The position numbers were made by a program, and so were the translations under genes. A stretch of DNA of 64,000 nt from Aphelocoma coerulescens. Its lineage: Eukaryota; Chordata; Aves; Passeriformes; Corvidae. This document shows, one piece after another, positions 1 through 12,879 of this stretch. Every line of letters begins with the position of its first letter. The first letter of the stretch is position 1. The DNA is taken from assembly GCF_041296385.1 (NCBI RefSeq), contig NC_091023.1:24181924-24245923 (forward strand), in the 5' to 3' direction. The notes beneath the pieces are model-generated. The model made no database searches. It saw only the letters and a list, made by a program, of their open reading frames with translations, and was not told where the DNA came from.

Positions 1-2899
1 AGGTATTCATTTCAGGAAATACAAATATCTCTGTTTCAGCCTGAAGAGTGCAAGCCCACAGATCCTGCTGCAGAGCAAGGGGCTGACAAGAAATGATCAC
101 AGAGCTATCAAGCACCCAGGCAGTGGCTGCTCTTAGACATTGCCAAATCCAAATTATTGAGCTTCACCAGAGAGCTGCTGCCTTTAAAAGGATCCCTGGG
201 AGTGAAGGCCCTTCACGGAGGACTGAGAACATTCCAGCTCTGCAGCATCCCTGCTCTGGCTTTTTCTCCACCTGAAATTTCCCATGGTGTCACCTGATCT
301 CATCGTGGCTTGGTAATGCTGGCTCCAGAAGGAATCTCCCATAGAAAATGGGAGTTCCTCCATCTGGAACTGCTGGAAATGCTCGTGAATTACGGCCCCA
401 GCCAGCACCGAGTGGCTCTGGCTCTGCAGGAAAGGCTCTGAAGGGAGAGAAACTCCATTTTTATTTTCATTTCATATCAGAGGCATCCTCAGGAGTGTCC
501 CAAGCACTTGAAGGAATATTAAAGGGAGGGGGGTGTCACAAAGAAATCTTTTTTTTTTCCGTCTCAGAGCTCTGGCCAGGCAGCAATGACACCTTCTGTG
601 GCAAGTGAGCACAGAGACAGCCCTTTCTTTGTACCCTGAGGCCAATTCTTCAGGTAAATTTACCCCTGAGGTCAATTCTTGCAGGTGAGAGCCCCTGAGC
701 AGCCCTTGGAGAAGTTCTCAGCTGTGTGTGCACGCAGGGAACTTCACACATGGAGCACACTCCTGTTTTCCTCTGACATTCCCATCACTGACTGTCACTG
801 TCACTTATTGCTGCCATAACTGGATGATTCTTAACTTTATGTTCAATATTTTGATCCTAAAGCAGACCCCAGCCTTCATTTCTTATCAATATTATCCCCA
901 GGTTCCTCCTAAAGGCAGCTCTGCACCCCGGGGACCCCTGGCACACCACCTTGGCTATGGACCCTCCTCGGGTGCTTCTTCTGCTTGATGAAACACTTAA
1001 TTTTTTTAAGTCTCTTATTGACATTGTGATCCCAAGAGCACAGTGGGAGTTAAAGATTTGCATGTTATAATTGAACATTTCACATTCTGGAAGCAATTTC
1101 TGGATTTTATCCCTGGTACCATATTCTGCACCAGAATTGAAACGTCGTGATGGAAATTAATAACATTTTAGGTATGTCTGAATTACAGATGATCCAAAAA
1201 AAATCAGTTTACATGTGGTTTTTGGAGAAAAAAAATAAATGGGGTGCTGTGATCTCTTTTGTAAAATAACTTTTCATGTCACCACAAAAGTTTGTTTGTG
1301 GCCTAAAAGTCCCACATGGCAAAACCATGGCTACAGAATGTGGCCTTTCAAAGAAACATTAGATGAGATGAAAAATATCACATCAGCTTTCAGAAGAGAA
1401 ATCTGAAAAGAACTTGGAAAAATAAAAGCATTTCCAAGTCAAATATTTGAGATGAAGTGTTACCCATGGGAGCTTTCTTCATAAATACATAAAAGCAGCT
1501 TTTGGGGAATGCCCATAATTGCAGCATTACATATTCCTGCACTTGGCAAACTGATGCTTGGGTTTGAAAATAAATCAATTTGGGCTTTTGCAAGCGAGAG
1601 GGAGAGGAAGAAAATATGTTTGTGTTGGGCTGCAGTAATTACTGGAGTGCATCAGCGACTTTGGGGCTTTAATAAGTTCACTGAGAAGGGTTTTTGTCCC
1701 TGCACACAACTGCACCCCACAACCAGGACAAATGGGACACGAGGAAGGCAATTCCATGGGATGTGGATGTGCTGCTGAGCTATACCTTGCTCAGGGGTAT
1801 ATATAGATCTGTAGAGGATGCTCTGAGGGATCACAAGGTGAGCCAGGAGTGGAACTGGAGCTGGATGCTCACCCCAGAGGGGACCCGCAGAGAGCACGGC
1901 GCAGTTTGATGGGAGGGGAAGGGAAGGAGAACAAAGGAACCACAGGGACAGAGGTCAGGTCCTGTGGCCCTGAGGAGGAGCAGGTGTGGGCTGGGCAGCA
2001 CGGAAGGAGCAGCTGAATAAAGGACAGGGAGCATAGCACGCCCAGAGCAGGAGTTACTTCAAAGGAAAGCCTGTCCTCTCATCGTGACAAAAGATTCCGT
2101 GTGTGCAGCCTTGCAAAGGGAAGCGCTGGGAGCTGATGGATGGGGCCCGGAGCTGGGCAGGAGGTCACCCCAGCAGCAGCTGCTGCCAGCTCCTGACCTG
2201 CCCCTGTCCTGCCCCACTCCTCCTCCACACCTCCCTCCTGCTGCTGGAGCAGCCTCGGTGCTGCTCCTCACCCGGCCTGCCCTAACTCCACACGGGAATA
2301 CTCGGCTGGTGGGAAGGGTTAGGGTTGTGTCAGCTCTGGCACTGCTTCCCCCCAGAAGTTACAGGTGATATTAGTCACAAATGGGCAGTGTTTGGGGGGT
2401 TGTGAGCTGATTATGGCATCTTGGAAATATCCATTGGATTTACCAAATGGATCCTGACCTGTCCTGTGAAAGGCTCTTGGAGTGCTCAGCCTTTTCTCCC
2501 GTTAATCCTGCCCATCTGAGGCACGGGGCTCCTTTTAAACTGCTTTGCAGACACAATTGATTGATCCTGTGCTGTTCCTTTTTTGAGTCACTCAGGCCAA
2601 TTCCAAACAGAAAAATCCAGTTTCAAATCCAGTGAAATAGTTGATTCTTCTTTTTTTTTAAATGATATCTTGCCAGACTGTGTAATAATACCACCCTCCT
2701 CCTTCTAAATCTCCCCAGTTTTGCTCATTCCCTTCCAGGCTGGTGTGGCTAACCCTGGTGCAGATGCCAGGAGTCTCTGATCATGTGCAATGTTAAGGTT
2801 TCTTATTAAATCTTCCATGCAGGGTCATCCCTTTGTGAAAATTCTGGGAAAGTTAAGAAGAAATTTCAAAAGCTACTGAAAAAAATAGCTCTCGACAAC
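1..2899. other. gene-free upstream sequence
   Basis: No exon, RNA gene or transposon could be recognised. Short open frames (all under 100 codons) overlap on both strands without domain-like sequence. A 30-bp direct repeat lies at 634-690, and small T tracts at about 548-559 and 2651-2660. A single GGGTTAGGGTT at 2318-2328 is too short to be an interstitial telomere array. Confidence 0.6.
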
Positions 2900-3490
2900 C
2901 AGCACAATTCATTGCATATTTGTTTACAGTTTTATACCTATATGTGAACTTTTAAACTCATTTATTGGCTTTAGTGACATGAATAACCAAGGACATGATT
3001 TATAACGATTTGTCATCTGGTATTAGATTATAAAAAGTTTAATTAATTTTTTATTAGCCACAGTTAATGATGGGCTTGTTAAGCATCTTGAGGTGAAGCC
3101 AAGAGCTATTAGCTATATTAAGGACCAGTTTCAAGAAAATTACTCCTTTTATAATCCCCAAAATGAGTTACAATGTTATTTTCCCCTTTCAGAAAGCTGG
3201 TTTAAGCTATATAGATACATTAAAATCTATACAGAAGACAGATTTTGAGGCAAGCTGATCACATAATAACAATTATTGACCGATTTTTCCACCCATTAAA
3301 ATGAGATCAAACTTCTTGAGGATGCTTAAAATACAACACATTGGTTCATCATGTAGCAACGAACTGAACTAGAATGGGTGACTATTTGCAGGAATTTGCT
3401 GCCACAAGACTTCTGCTAATTGTCTCAACTGTTTATCTTATGAAAAGATAAATTAGGGTTTGAAAAATTAATTGAAAATATAATTTGATT
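2900..3490. promoter_or_regulatory. AT-rich block, candidate conserved regulatory element
   Basis: This 0.6-kb stretch is AT-rich and non-repetitive, with no open frame. It is dense in homeodomain-like TTAATTAA/TTAATT cores, ACAATTATTG (SOX-like) and an inverted pair of GATA sites at 3432-3452. Such composition is typical of enhancers in deserts around neural genes. Conservation is not shown here, so this is inference. Confidence 0.25.
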
Positions 3491-3949
3491 GAAAAATTCC
3501 TTTGTCCTGCTCTGGGGCATGTGCTGGGTGGGAAGGCTGAGCATGGCAGTGGTTGTTGGGGAAGGATCCGTGACTCAGAGAAAAGAATAAGAGATACCTG
3601 TGAGTAATCAATGTGGAAAAGTGTGGGGGGAAAAAAATGGAAATTTAAATTATTTTCCTAGCAAGCTTTCTTTTGATTTCCAGAAAGAGGGAATACATTA
3701 GAAATGAAATGAAAATCTTAAAAATAAGTGTCTAAACATAGAGTGCTGTGAGATGAATAGTCTTAAAGCTTATTTTAAACAGGTGGGAGGACCAGGCTTG
3801 TGGAAATCACTGGGAAATGTGCACTGAGACTCCAAACCCTGTGGGTTTGAACAGGAGATCAGAAACCTCAATTTTAGCCTCAATTTTAGCCACCTTTGAC
3901 CACAAGCTACATTTGATAGAAATGTATTTAAGTGATGTATGAGGATGTT

Positions 3950-4095
3950 GGGGTAGGGCTGTGGCTGCCCCACCCCTGGGAGTGTCCAAGGCCAGGTTGG
4001 CCGGGGCTTGGAGCACCCTGGGATAGTGGAAGGTGGATGATTGGATGGTGCCTTCCAGTCCAAACCATCCTCTGATCCAATTTTATGATTCTGTG
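3950..4095 (+). mobile_element. CR1 retroposon 3' fragment, sense
   Basis: This matches the CR1 3' region in order: GGCTGTGGCTGCCCCACCCC, GTGTCCAAGGCCAGGTTGG, GGATAGTGGAAGGT, CCTTCCAGTCCAAACCAT, ending TTATGATTCTGTGATG. It is heavily 5'-truncated, as usual for CR1, and has lost the 'ccctgcccatggcaggg' piece. It is non-coding. Confidence 0.85.
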
Positions 4096-4203
4096 ATGTT
4101 TCCTGAGATTGGGAATGGAATTATTTGCCGCGCCGAGGGGCCGGAATTCGATGGGCTTTAAGGTCCCTTCCAACGCAAGCCACTCTGGGATTCTGTGACA
4201 CAA
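4096..4203 (+). mobile_element. second CR1 3' tail, head-to-tail with the first
   Basis: A second tail, GATGGGCTTTAAGGTCCCTT followed by CCAACGCAAGCCACTCTGGGATTCTGTGAC-like sequence, ends at about 4200, directly after the first CR1 end. Only the last 60-100 bases of the element are present. CpG decay and substitutions suggest an old insertion. Confidence 0.7.
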
Positions 4204-7200
4204 AGCAGACAAGCAGCAATATGCGGATGCTCACCGATCCTCCTGTTTCCCTGCATTTCCCCGCGTGAGGATGACCCCAAGCAGCCCTCTCAGCTCAGCG
4301 CAGCTCCCGGCAGGTGTGCCCAGCACACAGCGTGTCCCTGCCCGGCTCCGCTCTGGAGAGGCAGCGTTTCGCTGAGAGCAAGAACAGGCGCTTTAAAAGC
4401 ATAAAGAGAAGTGCAAGACCCTCTAAATGTCTTGCCCGAGGCAATCTGTTTCCTTTCACAGGATTGTTCAGGAAACAGGGCTGCTCTTAACGCTTCCCAC
4501 CGGCGCTGCTCGATGAGGGCACAATTCTCACCCCAGATCCATGCAGAGAGCCCAGAAACTCTGGTGGTTGCTGCAGTCCCATCACAGCCGCGCCTCCTGC
4601 ACGTCCCAGCCTCTCTGCCCTTCCCATGGGATTATGCAGACCTCCTCCATGAGCTCTGCCAACCCCACCTGAGCTCTGCCAGCCCCACCACGAGCTCTTC
4701 TCAATGCTCAGTGCGGATCCTGCGCCTCTCCAGCACCTGTGTTACCAAATCTCCCCCCCCCAAAATTAAGGACAGGAGCCACCCCTGAGTCCCTGCAGGG
4801 ATAGAACTCAAGCTTGCAGGACCCTGGAGCACCAGGCACGGGGTCCCCTCTTGGCAGGGCATCCCTGTGCCTTGCTGCTCCCAGAACTCTCCCTGCCAGG
4901 ACACACCCTGCTTAGATGTGCTTCTGGAACAGCCACCTTCAAATTATTCTGAAGTGATTAAACATATTTCTCCACCTTCCCTTTGATTCTTGGAGCTGAT
5001 AAAATCAATATATCTGTGTCTGGCCAATACAAACACGTAATCAAATGTAAATTATAAGGCACAAAGCATCTGAGCGGAAAATACAGTTTGCTCCTCACAG
5101 CTCTTCAGCACACAGGTACCTTGGCATATGGGACTGGAAGGAGCAGAAGCTGAGGTGCACAAATTACCCTGACCCCGGCCTGTCTCACCATCTCTGTGTT
5201 CGATGACACAGCCTTAATAACCCTCCCTTACCTCAGGACTTGGCAGGAGTGGAGGTGTTGCTGAAACTCTGCAGGATTAGAGGAAAATCTTGGTGACCTG
5301 TCTTATTGAAATTATAGGGTTGTATTGCTCCTGTTGGCAACAGTGGGTGCCAGTCATTTGTTAATCAGCCTTTACTGAATACTACAGTGGAAAGAAAGAA
5401 ATTGCAGATTTCACAGCTGAGCAGAAATAGGGGAAATGTGATGGAGCCTCCTGGGTCTGTACTGAGCTCTCATGGGCCTGGAAAGGGAATGTAGGACACA
5501 GCACCCCTGCAAAAGCAGCAGATCTTCGCCTTCCATGTGTCCTCTCCAAACTTCCTTGCACCTCTGCACCCCACAGCTTCCACGGCCCAGAGGGAAGTTT
5601 TTCTGGTGCAGACGAGTAAATTCCAACAGCTCTGGCTGCTTCAAAGAGAAATTGCTGAAGCTCTGGTGGAAACAAATTCCAGCTGGTTCTAATGAAGTGG
5701 TGTTCTGTCCAACAACGCTGGGCAGGAGCTGCGCCCGTGTGTCCATTGAGGGAACAGAAGGATGCTACACGACAGCTCAGGACTGACTGCATTGCACAGA
5801 TGTCAGACACAAACTAGTACAATGTCCTCAGGGAGGGGGAAATCATTTTATGACCTATAAACCACATAAAAGAGCAAAATCAGAGGCCATTGCAGATGAA
5901 GATGGAGAAAATGTGCACTGCTAAACTCCCAGCCTGATGTGCTGTCTGCATACTCCAAACCGGAGGACTAAATTTAGCAGCCCTGCCAAAATGACAGCGA
6001 AGAGATTGGAAACACGTCCCCAGTGCTGGGGATGTGTTTGGCACTGTCCCTCTCACACGACCCATCAGCTGCCGTGCCCAGGGCCCCTGCTGGGGTCAGG
6101 GCCATGGTGTGCCATGGCCAGCACTTCCCAGAACGTGTCAGGGCAGTGAAGGATGGGAGGAAAAACCCCGGCAGCAGCACCAGCACTGCTGTGGGGATTT
6201 GTCACGGTGACACTGGCGGTACGGAGAGTCCTACATCGTAATGATTGGTTTACAATAAAAATTACTTCAAATGTTGGATCAGGAAAAGGATGGTTCAGTC
6301 CATCAAATCACTGTCAGCTGCAAATTAGGCTGCCCATCCCTAGGCAATGGAGAACATAATTGGCTTTGTCCATGGCTGGGTTTATTTTTATCTGTTCTGT
6401 TAAAGTCAGGCTCTTGCCTCACTCGCGCTGGCACAAGCAGAGAAAAAAGGCCTTGGTGCAGAAAGGCTTTTCTGCTCCTTCCACCTGCAATAAATGGGGC
6501 AACTTACCCTTGGACTGCTAAAATTAGCCAAGGATTCTTAGAGGGACTACTTTGTGTCAGAGCCAGGTTACCTGTGTGGGAGAAAGTAGGAACAAATGGC
6601 GTTTTGGTGAGAACAAATGGAATTCCTGGAGCCTTAGACTGAAACCACCTCCCAGTCTGAGCAGCCAGGGCTCTAATCCAGTCCTCCAAGGGAGGCTGGA
6701 GGAGGTGGGAACCTTCTCTAGTCCTGTAAGACTCACAGTAACTCCAAAACCTGCGATAATTCCCTGCAGTCGGGATGGAAATGCGCACACCTCCCGCCTC
6801 CCTTCCCAGGACTGATCATCCCCACACCGCCAGGCGCTCCTCCCAAAAGTGCTAACGAGAGACGAGGTTAGGACTGAAATAACCACCAGCAGGCTTCCCT
6901 GGGACTGCATGAGGAACTCAAACCCCTCACTATTCCCAAAGTGCCAGGGATTATGGCTTTTGCTGCCGGGAACACCTGTGCCACAGGATGGGAGTGGAAG
7001 GAGTCTCCATCCCTGGCGCAACTGCCAGACAGCCGAGACTTTCCAACTCTCCCTCAGATTCCTAAAGCTGAATATCAACTCCAAATATCCCTCTCTGCTC
7101 CCCTCCCTGTGTACAAATTGAAGACCATGCCTTCCCTGGGTGGCAGAGCTTTGTTTACACATTTCCCTGACACTGCAGGGTACCGAGAGACTCCGAAAGG

Positions 7201-7795
7201 GAGAAAATCCACTGAAAAAATAAATATAGCTGACTAAGTAGGAGGGGGAACAATGTCTGTCACCTTAACCTGTCTGTCATCCTAACCCAGAGAATTCTCT
7301 GCTCTACTTACTTGGCTCTGCCTTTATTCCCCTCCAACTTTAGGGCGTTTGAGCATCATCACCTGGGTACCTGGGAAATCCTCCGCTGTGCTAAAGGCTT
7401 GGCTGAGAAATAAAGGAATGCAGACAGAGGGAAGGTTTAGTTCAATTTCATGTTGCACCAAGTACAAAAGAGCTGTCTATGAGTAACTCACAGGATTGTG
7501 TTCATCAGCAAAGGCCAATAATTCAGAGTGACAGCAAACAGGAGACCTCTGTAAGGTACAAATGGCTGTAAGGAATTAATAATTATTTACTGTCCACCTA
7601 CTCCTCTGCGTTTGTGTCCCAGTTTGACCACCCTTGCCTTGCTGAACGTGCACGGAGGGCAGAAATTATGGGTGGCAGAAATTATGGCACTGCCAGGAAC
7701 TGGCTGCAACTTGAAGTGTGAAGCAGAGGATGAAAAAAAATGTTTAAGAAGATGCATGAAATAATGATCAAGGCTTAGGAGGATCTAGGGAGAGG
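4204..7795. other. gene-free upstream sequence
   Basis: No recognisable exon. The longest open frames (5382-5810 and 6557-7162, - strand) have no domain-like pattern and overlap frames on the other strand. A 20-bp tandem of GAGCTCTGCC-AGCCCCACC type occurs at 4651-4700. Runs of C at 4755-4762 are the only other low-complexity sequence. Confidence 0.55.
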
Positions 7796-7887
7796 TAACA
7801 TTGTTATTGTAATTACTGTTGTTGTTGTTCTTGGTGGTAGTGATGATGATTGTTGTTGTTATCATTATTATTATTATTATTATTAAG
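7796..7887. repeat. compound microsatellite (GTT / GAT / ATT)n
   Basis: GTTGTTGTTGTT, then TGATGATGATTG, then GTTGTTGTTATC, then about eight ATT units follow each other in one 90-bp block. It is a compound trinucleotide repeat likely to vary in length. Confidence 0.85.
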
Positions 7888-10800
7888 TAGGTGAAAATCA
7901 CACAGAGCAAGAGGTTTGCATCTCATCCCAGGCTGGGAGGAAGCTGTGTCTGTTGCTGGTGCCTCAATTCCTTCTCAAAATAATAGAAATAATTCTGGCC
8001 TACCAAAAACCCTGCTCTAACCTCAGCAAATCCAGCATCCTGAGGTAGGCCAGGCCTGGGAGCTCTGTGGCTCAGGGCTGCTGCAGATGGGCTCGGGGTG
8101 GGTTTGCCCTGATAAGGCTCTCACGTGACAGCGCCTTTGGGTTGTCAGCGAAAGTCCTGCAGATTAGTGTCCCCTGAAATCTCCCTAAGCAGCTTTGATG
8201 CCCTCAAATGTGCTCGCTGAGGCTCACTGGGAAGGCTGCACGAGACAAAACATCAATTATTAGTGCAAAAATAGAATTTCCTTTTATAATTCCGATTACC
8301 GTGCGCTTCTCCACTCGGGATGAGCTGGCGAGAACTTCACTCATTTTTCTAAAGTCTGGAAAGAAATTCAGAACGTGCCCCTGCTCAAAACTGCAAAATG
8401 AAAATCAGAAGCAAAAGGCTTTTACCCTTCTCTGTAATTGAATCCAGCTGGCCTCCTTCTACCCTGCCTTGCAGTCATTTACAGATATGCAAATGGAAGG
8501 AAAAAAATGGTGCTGTTTGCATCTGCATTGCACACCACAAAATCAGACAATGCCTCTGTTCTCACAGGTTTTCAGCAGTTTTGCCATTCTGCTGCTTTTT
8601 TTTTTTTTTTTTTTTTTGATCCAGTTCAACAGTACAATGTGTTTTAGTGACATATTTAAAATAAAGAAATCAGTCTCTGCCTGGGCAATGCTGGTGTCCC
8701 TTTGAAAACCTGAAAACTTTAACATCTACAGGGTTTTCAGGATGCAGAAGAGTAAAGGGAGGTGGGAATGGAGCCCTGGCAGGGACTTCCAGAGGGCCTC
8801 AGCTCCCTTGTGTATTTAAGCTGGAAAATTGTTCAAGTTTGAGGGACTCTTCCATGGCCTTCATGTAAGGCTGGCCCCAAATGGCTCCATCAGGAATGGA
8901 TTCTCCCCAAAAACTACTGCTTAAGTGGCAAAATAAAAGATTACCTTTCAAGCAGCACAACTTCACAACTTAACAGTACTATCTTTGAAAATTAAATAAG
9001 CAAGAAAAATGATTTTGCACTAAATCCCACCTAAAATCCCTAAGAAGTTGCTGCAGCAAGGAGCTGGTTTAGCAGATGGGGTACAACCCTGAAACCAGTT
9101 AGGGGATTATTTGGGGCAAATATCAAACATCAAATGTTGGATCTGCCTCTATGACTCCTTTAGAAAAATAATGGAAATGGCCTGTTAGAATTAGTAACCT
9201 TTGGGAGAACTGTATAAGACATGAGCTGAATTTATTAGGCACTGACATGGAGTTGAAGGTATGAAGAGAGAGAATCACAGGTAAATTCACACTTTGGTCA
9301 CTGCTTGGAAGCTTTTCTATGTAAAGTTTTTGTTTCTCCAGTGCCCTGCATGGAGGGAATCCTTGGCACTCCCACAGTGTAAATTATTATTATTATAAAT
9401 CCTTATGTTAGAATATTTCCACCTTCAGAGTAACCTCCGTGGGAAAGTGCAGAAGCTTGCTAGGTGGTGAAAACAGCTGCTGTAAACCTATTTCCATTGA
9501 TTTCTTTTTTTCCTAAAAAGGTTAACTCAGTTAAACACAATTAGCCTTGAATTATCCTGGATTTGTTGTATATTTAGCTTGAAACATTAACATTACCTTG
9601 GCTGCACCCTTCACAGTGGCATCATTTCACTTCAGCCTTTCACTTTACCCCTTGATATCTCTCAGCAAGGCAGGAAGGACAAATCAGACAGCACCAGCTC
9701 GAAAATATGCTCTGAATTCAGCAGCCTGATCACTGCTGACCACCCAGAGGACAGGTGTGACACATATTTATGGGCTTGATTTTAAACCAATATCCCTTCA
9801 TTTCATCTATGAGCCCGTTGCATGTTTTATTTTGACAGTTCCACCGTGGTGTTCCCGCAGTCTTCTGGCCATAAACTGCTCACAGTGGGATGTGGAGCTT
9901 ATTTTTTGGTGTGTAGGCACAGAGCACCCCACAAGCTGATGAACTATGGACAATTTATTCATTGGGTTTTAAGCCCAGTTAAATCAACAGCTAAAGGGGA
10001 GCCTCGCTCACACTCCCTGGAACTGCAAACGTTTGGTGCTATAAAAGTGGGGAGGAAATTGTTATGGATTTTACATTCCAGCATTACACTCATACCCAAG
10101 ATTTTATCTCAATTCAGGAATCCCAACGCTCAGAGCTTGTTGTAAATCTGCTTATCTGAGATTTTTTCCTCCAGTTGCAGTTTCTGGAAGGTGATGTCCC
10201 AAGGAGTTGGTATTTCCCAGCTATCTGGCCAGCCAGAGAGAGATGGATGGTGCAGAAAGAGAGAAAATGAATGGAAAATAAAAACCCTGAACACAAGAAC
10301 CTTCAAAAACGGGAGGTGTGCAAAGTAATCCAAGAATGCAGGTTTGCAGGCACCTGGGTGTTCATGTACCCATATACCCATGTATTTACTTCCAAGATAG
10401 TGTTTTCAGCCAGCTCCATGAATTCAGGGCCTGGATATAAAATGCCCAGCACATGACTCAGCCATGTTGATCTAGAAACCTTCAGTTCTTTCATGTTACA
10501 TTTTTTATGTCATTGTTTCTATTGGAATCTGGTTCCAAATCTGCTTTTAATCAGATTTTCCTCCTGTGTTTATTGACAATATATTTATTTTAAGTGTAGT
10601 ATATGGTCACAAACAACTTGGCCCTCAACATGAACAGCCACAGGACTGTGGGGTTGTGACCTCCTTAGCCAGTCTCTGTCATCCTCTCCATCACAAACAT
10701 CTTTCTAATATTTTATATCAATCTTTCTAGTTCCAAATTGAGACCAACTTCTTGTTCTCTCTCTGATGTTATTTGTACAGAGAAAAGTATTCCCTTTTTT

Positions 10801-11700
10801 TTTCAACATATTTTTGTATAATTCAAAAGTACTGTCATGTTTCCTCTACTCTTCCATTCAGAACTATCCCAGTTTACTCTTTCCTGATGAGTCTGACTTC
10901 CTAGACCTCTGATCCTCTTTGTACATCCCCATGTAACGACTCCTTGGATGCAGTGATCAAAAATGGCAGTTCCCAAAGTTCCTGGTGAAAGAAATGTGGC
11001 CTTTTGTAAAAAGGTAAAAAACTTCAGAATTTGAAAAACAGCAATTTTCCTCTTCAACAAAATTCTATCCAAGAAGGAACAGGGAACTGCATGTAAAGTC
11101 ACCACAGTATTTGATTGTGATGGCAATTTCCAGAAGGATTCCTGGCTGGTGGGAAAGAGGGAGAACAGTGCTCTTCCAGAGGTCACTTAGAGCTGGAGGC
11201 TGAGGAAGACACTCAGGTACCTCAGCTCGTTCTAACTCTCACCACTTCATAATTTTAGCATAATAAAAATTATATCTTAAGTGCCTGCTAATGTATTAAT
11301 GCATCATGCACTGGAAACCCAAGTGTTGCAGTATCTGATGTTAGGAGAGACCCATGAGTTCATGACCCAAAACTCTTGGGCCATTTTTGCAGAGGTGCAT
11401 TATTCCACGACTTCCATTAGGGATAAGTGAAATGGGAGTGAGTCAGCTCATTGAACTTCCCAGCTGAGCCCATTTCAGATGAAAGATCACCTCTCGTTCC
11501 CAGCTTGGGGCTGCTGTAAAACTTCTCTCATTGGGAGTAAAACCAAAGGAGGGCGAGGCTTGCAAGAGCAGAGCAGAACATCACTGGCACCATCCCCTCC
11601 ATGGCTGCTGAACTCCTTCTTCCATGAGATTGAAATGACTTCATCTCTCTGCCTCTGAACCATCAGGTCTGTCTTCATACCTTAACTGTCCTCAAAGAGG
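7888..11700. other. gene-free upstream sequence
   Basis: No exon found. A run of 22 T lies at 8596-8617. The stretch 8100-8380 keeps several CpG inside AT-rich DNA, for example ATTCCGATTACCGTGCGC, and is a weak candidate for conserved non-coding DNA. The 127-codon - frame at 10803-11186 has no recognisable domain. Confidence 0.5.
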
Positions 11701-12085
11701 AATCATGGAATCCCAGAATGGTTTGGGTTGGAAGGAACCTTAAAGCTCATCCAGTGCCATCCCTGCCATGGGCAGGGACACCTTCCCCTGTCCCAGGCTG
11801 CTCCAAGCCCCATCCAGCCTGGCCTTGGACACTGCCAGGGATCCAGGGGCAGCCACAGCTGCTCTGAGCACCCTGTGCCAGGGCCTGCCCACCCTCACAG
11901 CCAGGAGTTCCTTCCCAATATCCCATCTAACCCTGCTCTGTCTCAGTGTGAAGCCATTCCCTTTTGCCCTGCCACTCCATCCCCTGTAAATTGTCTCTCT
12001 CCATGTTTCCTGTTGGCCCCCTCAGGCACTGGAAGGCCACAATGAGGTCACCTCAAAGGAGTCTGATCATGCTGGTGCCTCCTCT
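11701..12085 (-). mobile_element. CR1 retroposon 3' fragment, antisense
   Basis: Read on the + strand this is the reverse complement of a CR1 tail. It starts ATCATGGAATCCCAGAATGG, then TTGGGTTGGAAGGAACCTTA, CATGGGCAGGGACACCTTCC, GGCTGCTCCAAGCCCCATCC, CCTTGGACACTGCCAGGGAT, and ends near GGCACTGGAAGGCCACAATG. The 3' end is at the left. It is the longest CR1 copy in the window, about 385 bp, and non-coding. Open frames across it are artefacts. Confidence 0.92.
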
Positions 12086-12879
12086 GAACCATGCAAGGAG
12101 TGGTGCTGCCAGGGATTTTAGGAAAAGGAGGAGAGAGGGAAGTAGAGAAGTAAGAGCAGTAAACAGAAAATTCTGGCACCACTGGGCTGAGCGGAAGTGA
12201 CACCACTGACATCACTAAAAGTAGGCTCAAGTCTGATCTGAAAAGCAATTTAGAATATGAGCTTTTCTTTCCAAATGAGCAGTAAGTGCCTTCCTTTACC
12301 CAGAACTCGGTGCTTTCTATTACATTGTAAATTGATTGGCTTTATGGCCCAGTCCTGGGGAACTGCCCTAGCATGATCTCGTCTGGCTCGTGTTTCTAAT
12401 TCTGGCAACTCTAAATCCAGATGCCCTGAAAATCCATGCTGTTGCTTACAGCACATACTGGAGGCTAATCTCCATTTTTGTGTACCCAGGCAAAATACAG
12501 GAATTGGGATGTATGGAAGATTAACCCACAAGGTGAAAAGGAAAGAAAACCAAAGGAGAAATTGCAACAGAAAATGTTCACATGCAGAGTGTGGAGGTGT
12601 CAAAATAAACCACAACCATTATTCCACAACAAGAATTCTAACAGTGTTTTTGCATTATCTAAGATTTTTTTCTAATGGGAACAACGAAGTTGCCATCTAC
12701 AGGTGTGTCCTGTCACTGGGGTCTGCGGGCAATGGATGGAGAGATTCAGAAAACACAATTCCAAGTCCATGCTCTTCCTTTTTGTGTTCCGTGTTCAGCC
12801 TCATTTAGGACATTAAAACCTTCACTTGGGCTCCCATGTGATAGGAATTCTCTCCACTGAATAAAAAGGGTTAAAAAAG
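12086..12879. other. gene-free spacer between CR1 copies
   Basis: Unique sequence with no recognised exon. Short frames such as 12250-12615 (- strand) lack domain signatures. Confidence 0.5.

Noticed and set aside
2318..2328. GGGTTAGGGTT telomere-like sequence
   Set aside because: Less than two units; expected by chance.
6557..7162. 201-codon - strand frame
   Set aside because: No domain, signal peptide or splice evidence; overlapping frames on the + strand are equally long for the region.
8596..8617. T22 run as the tail of a processed retrogene on the - strand
   Set aside because: No polyadenylation signal, reading frame or target-site duplication next to it.
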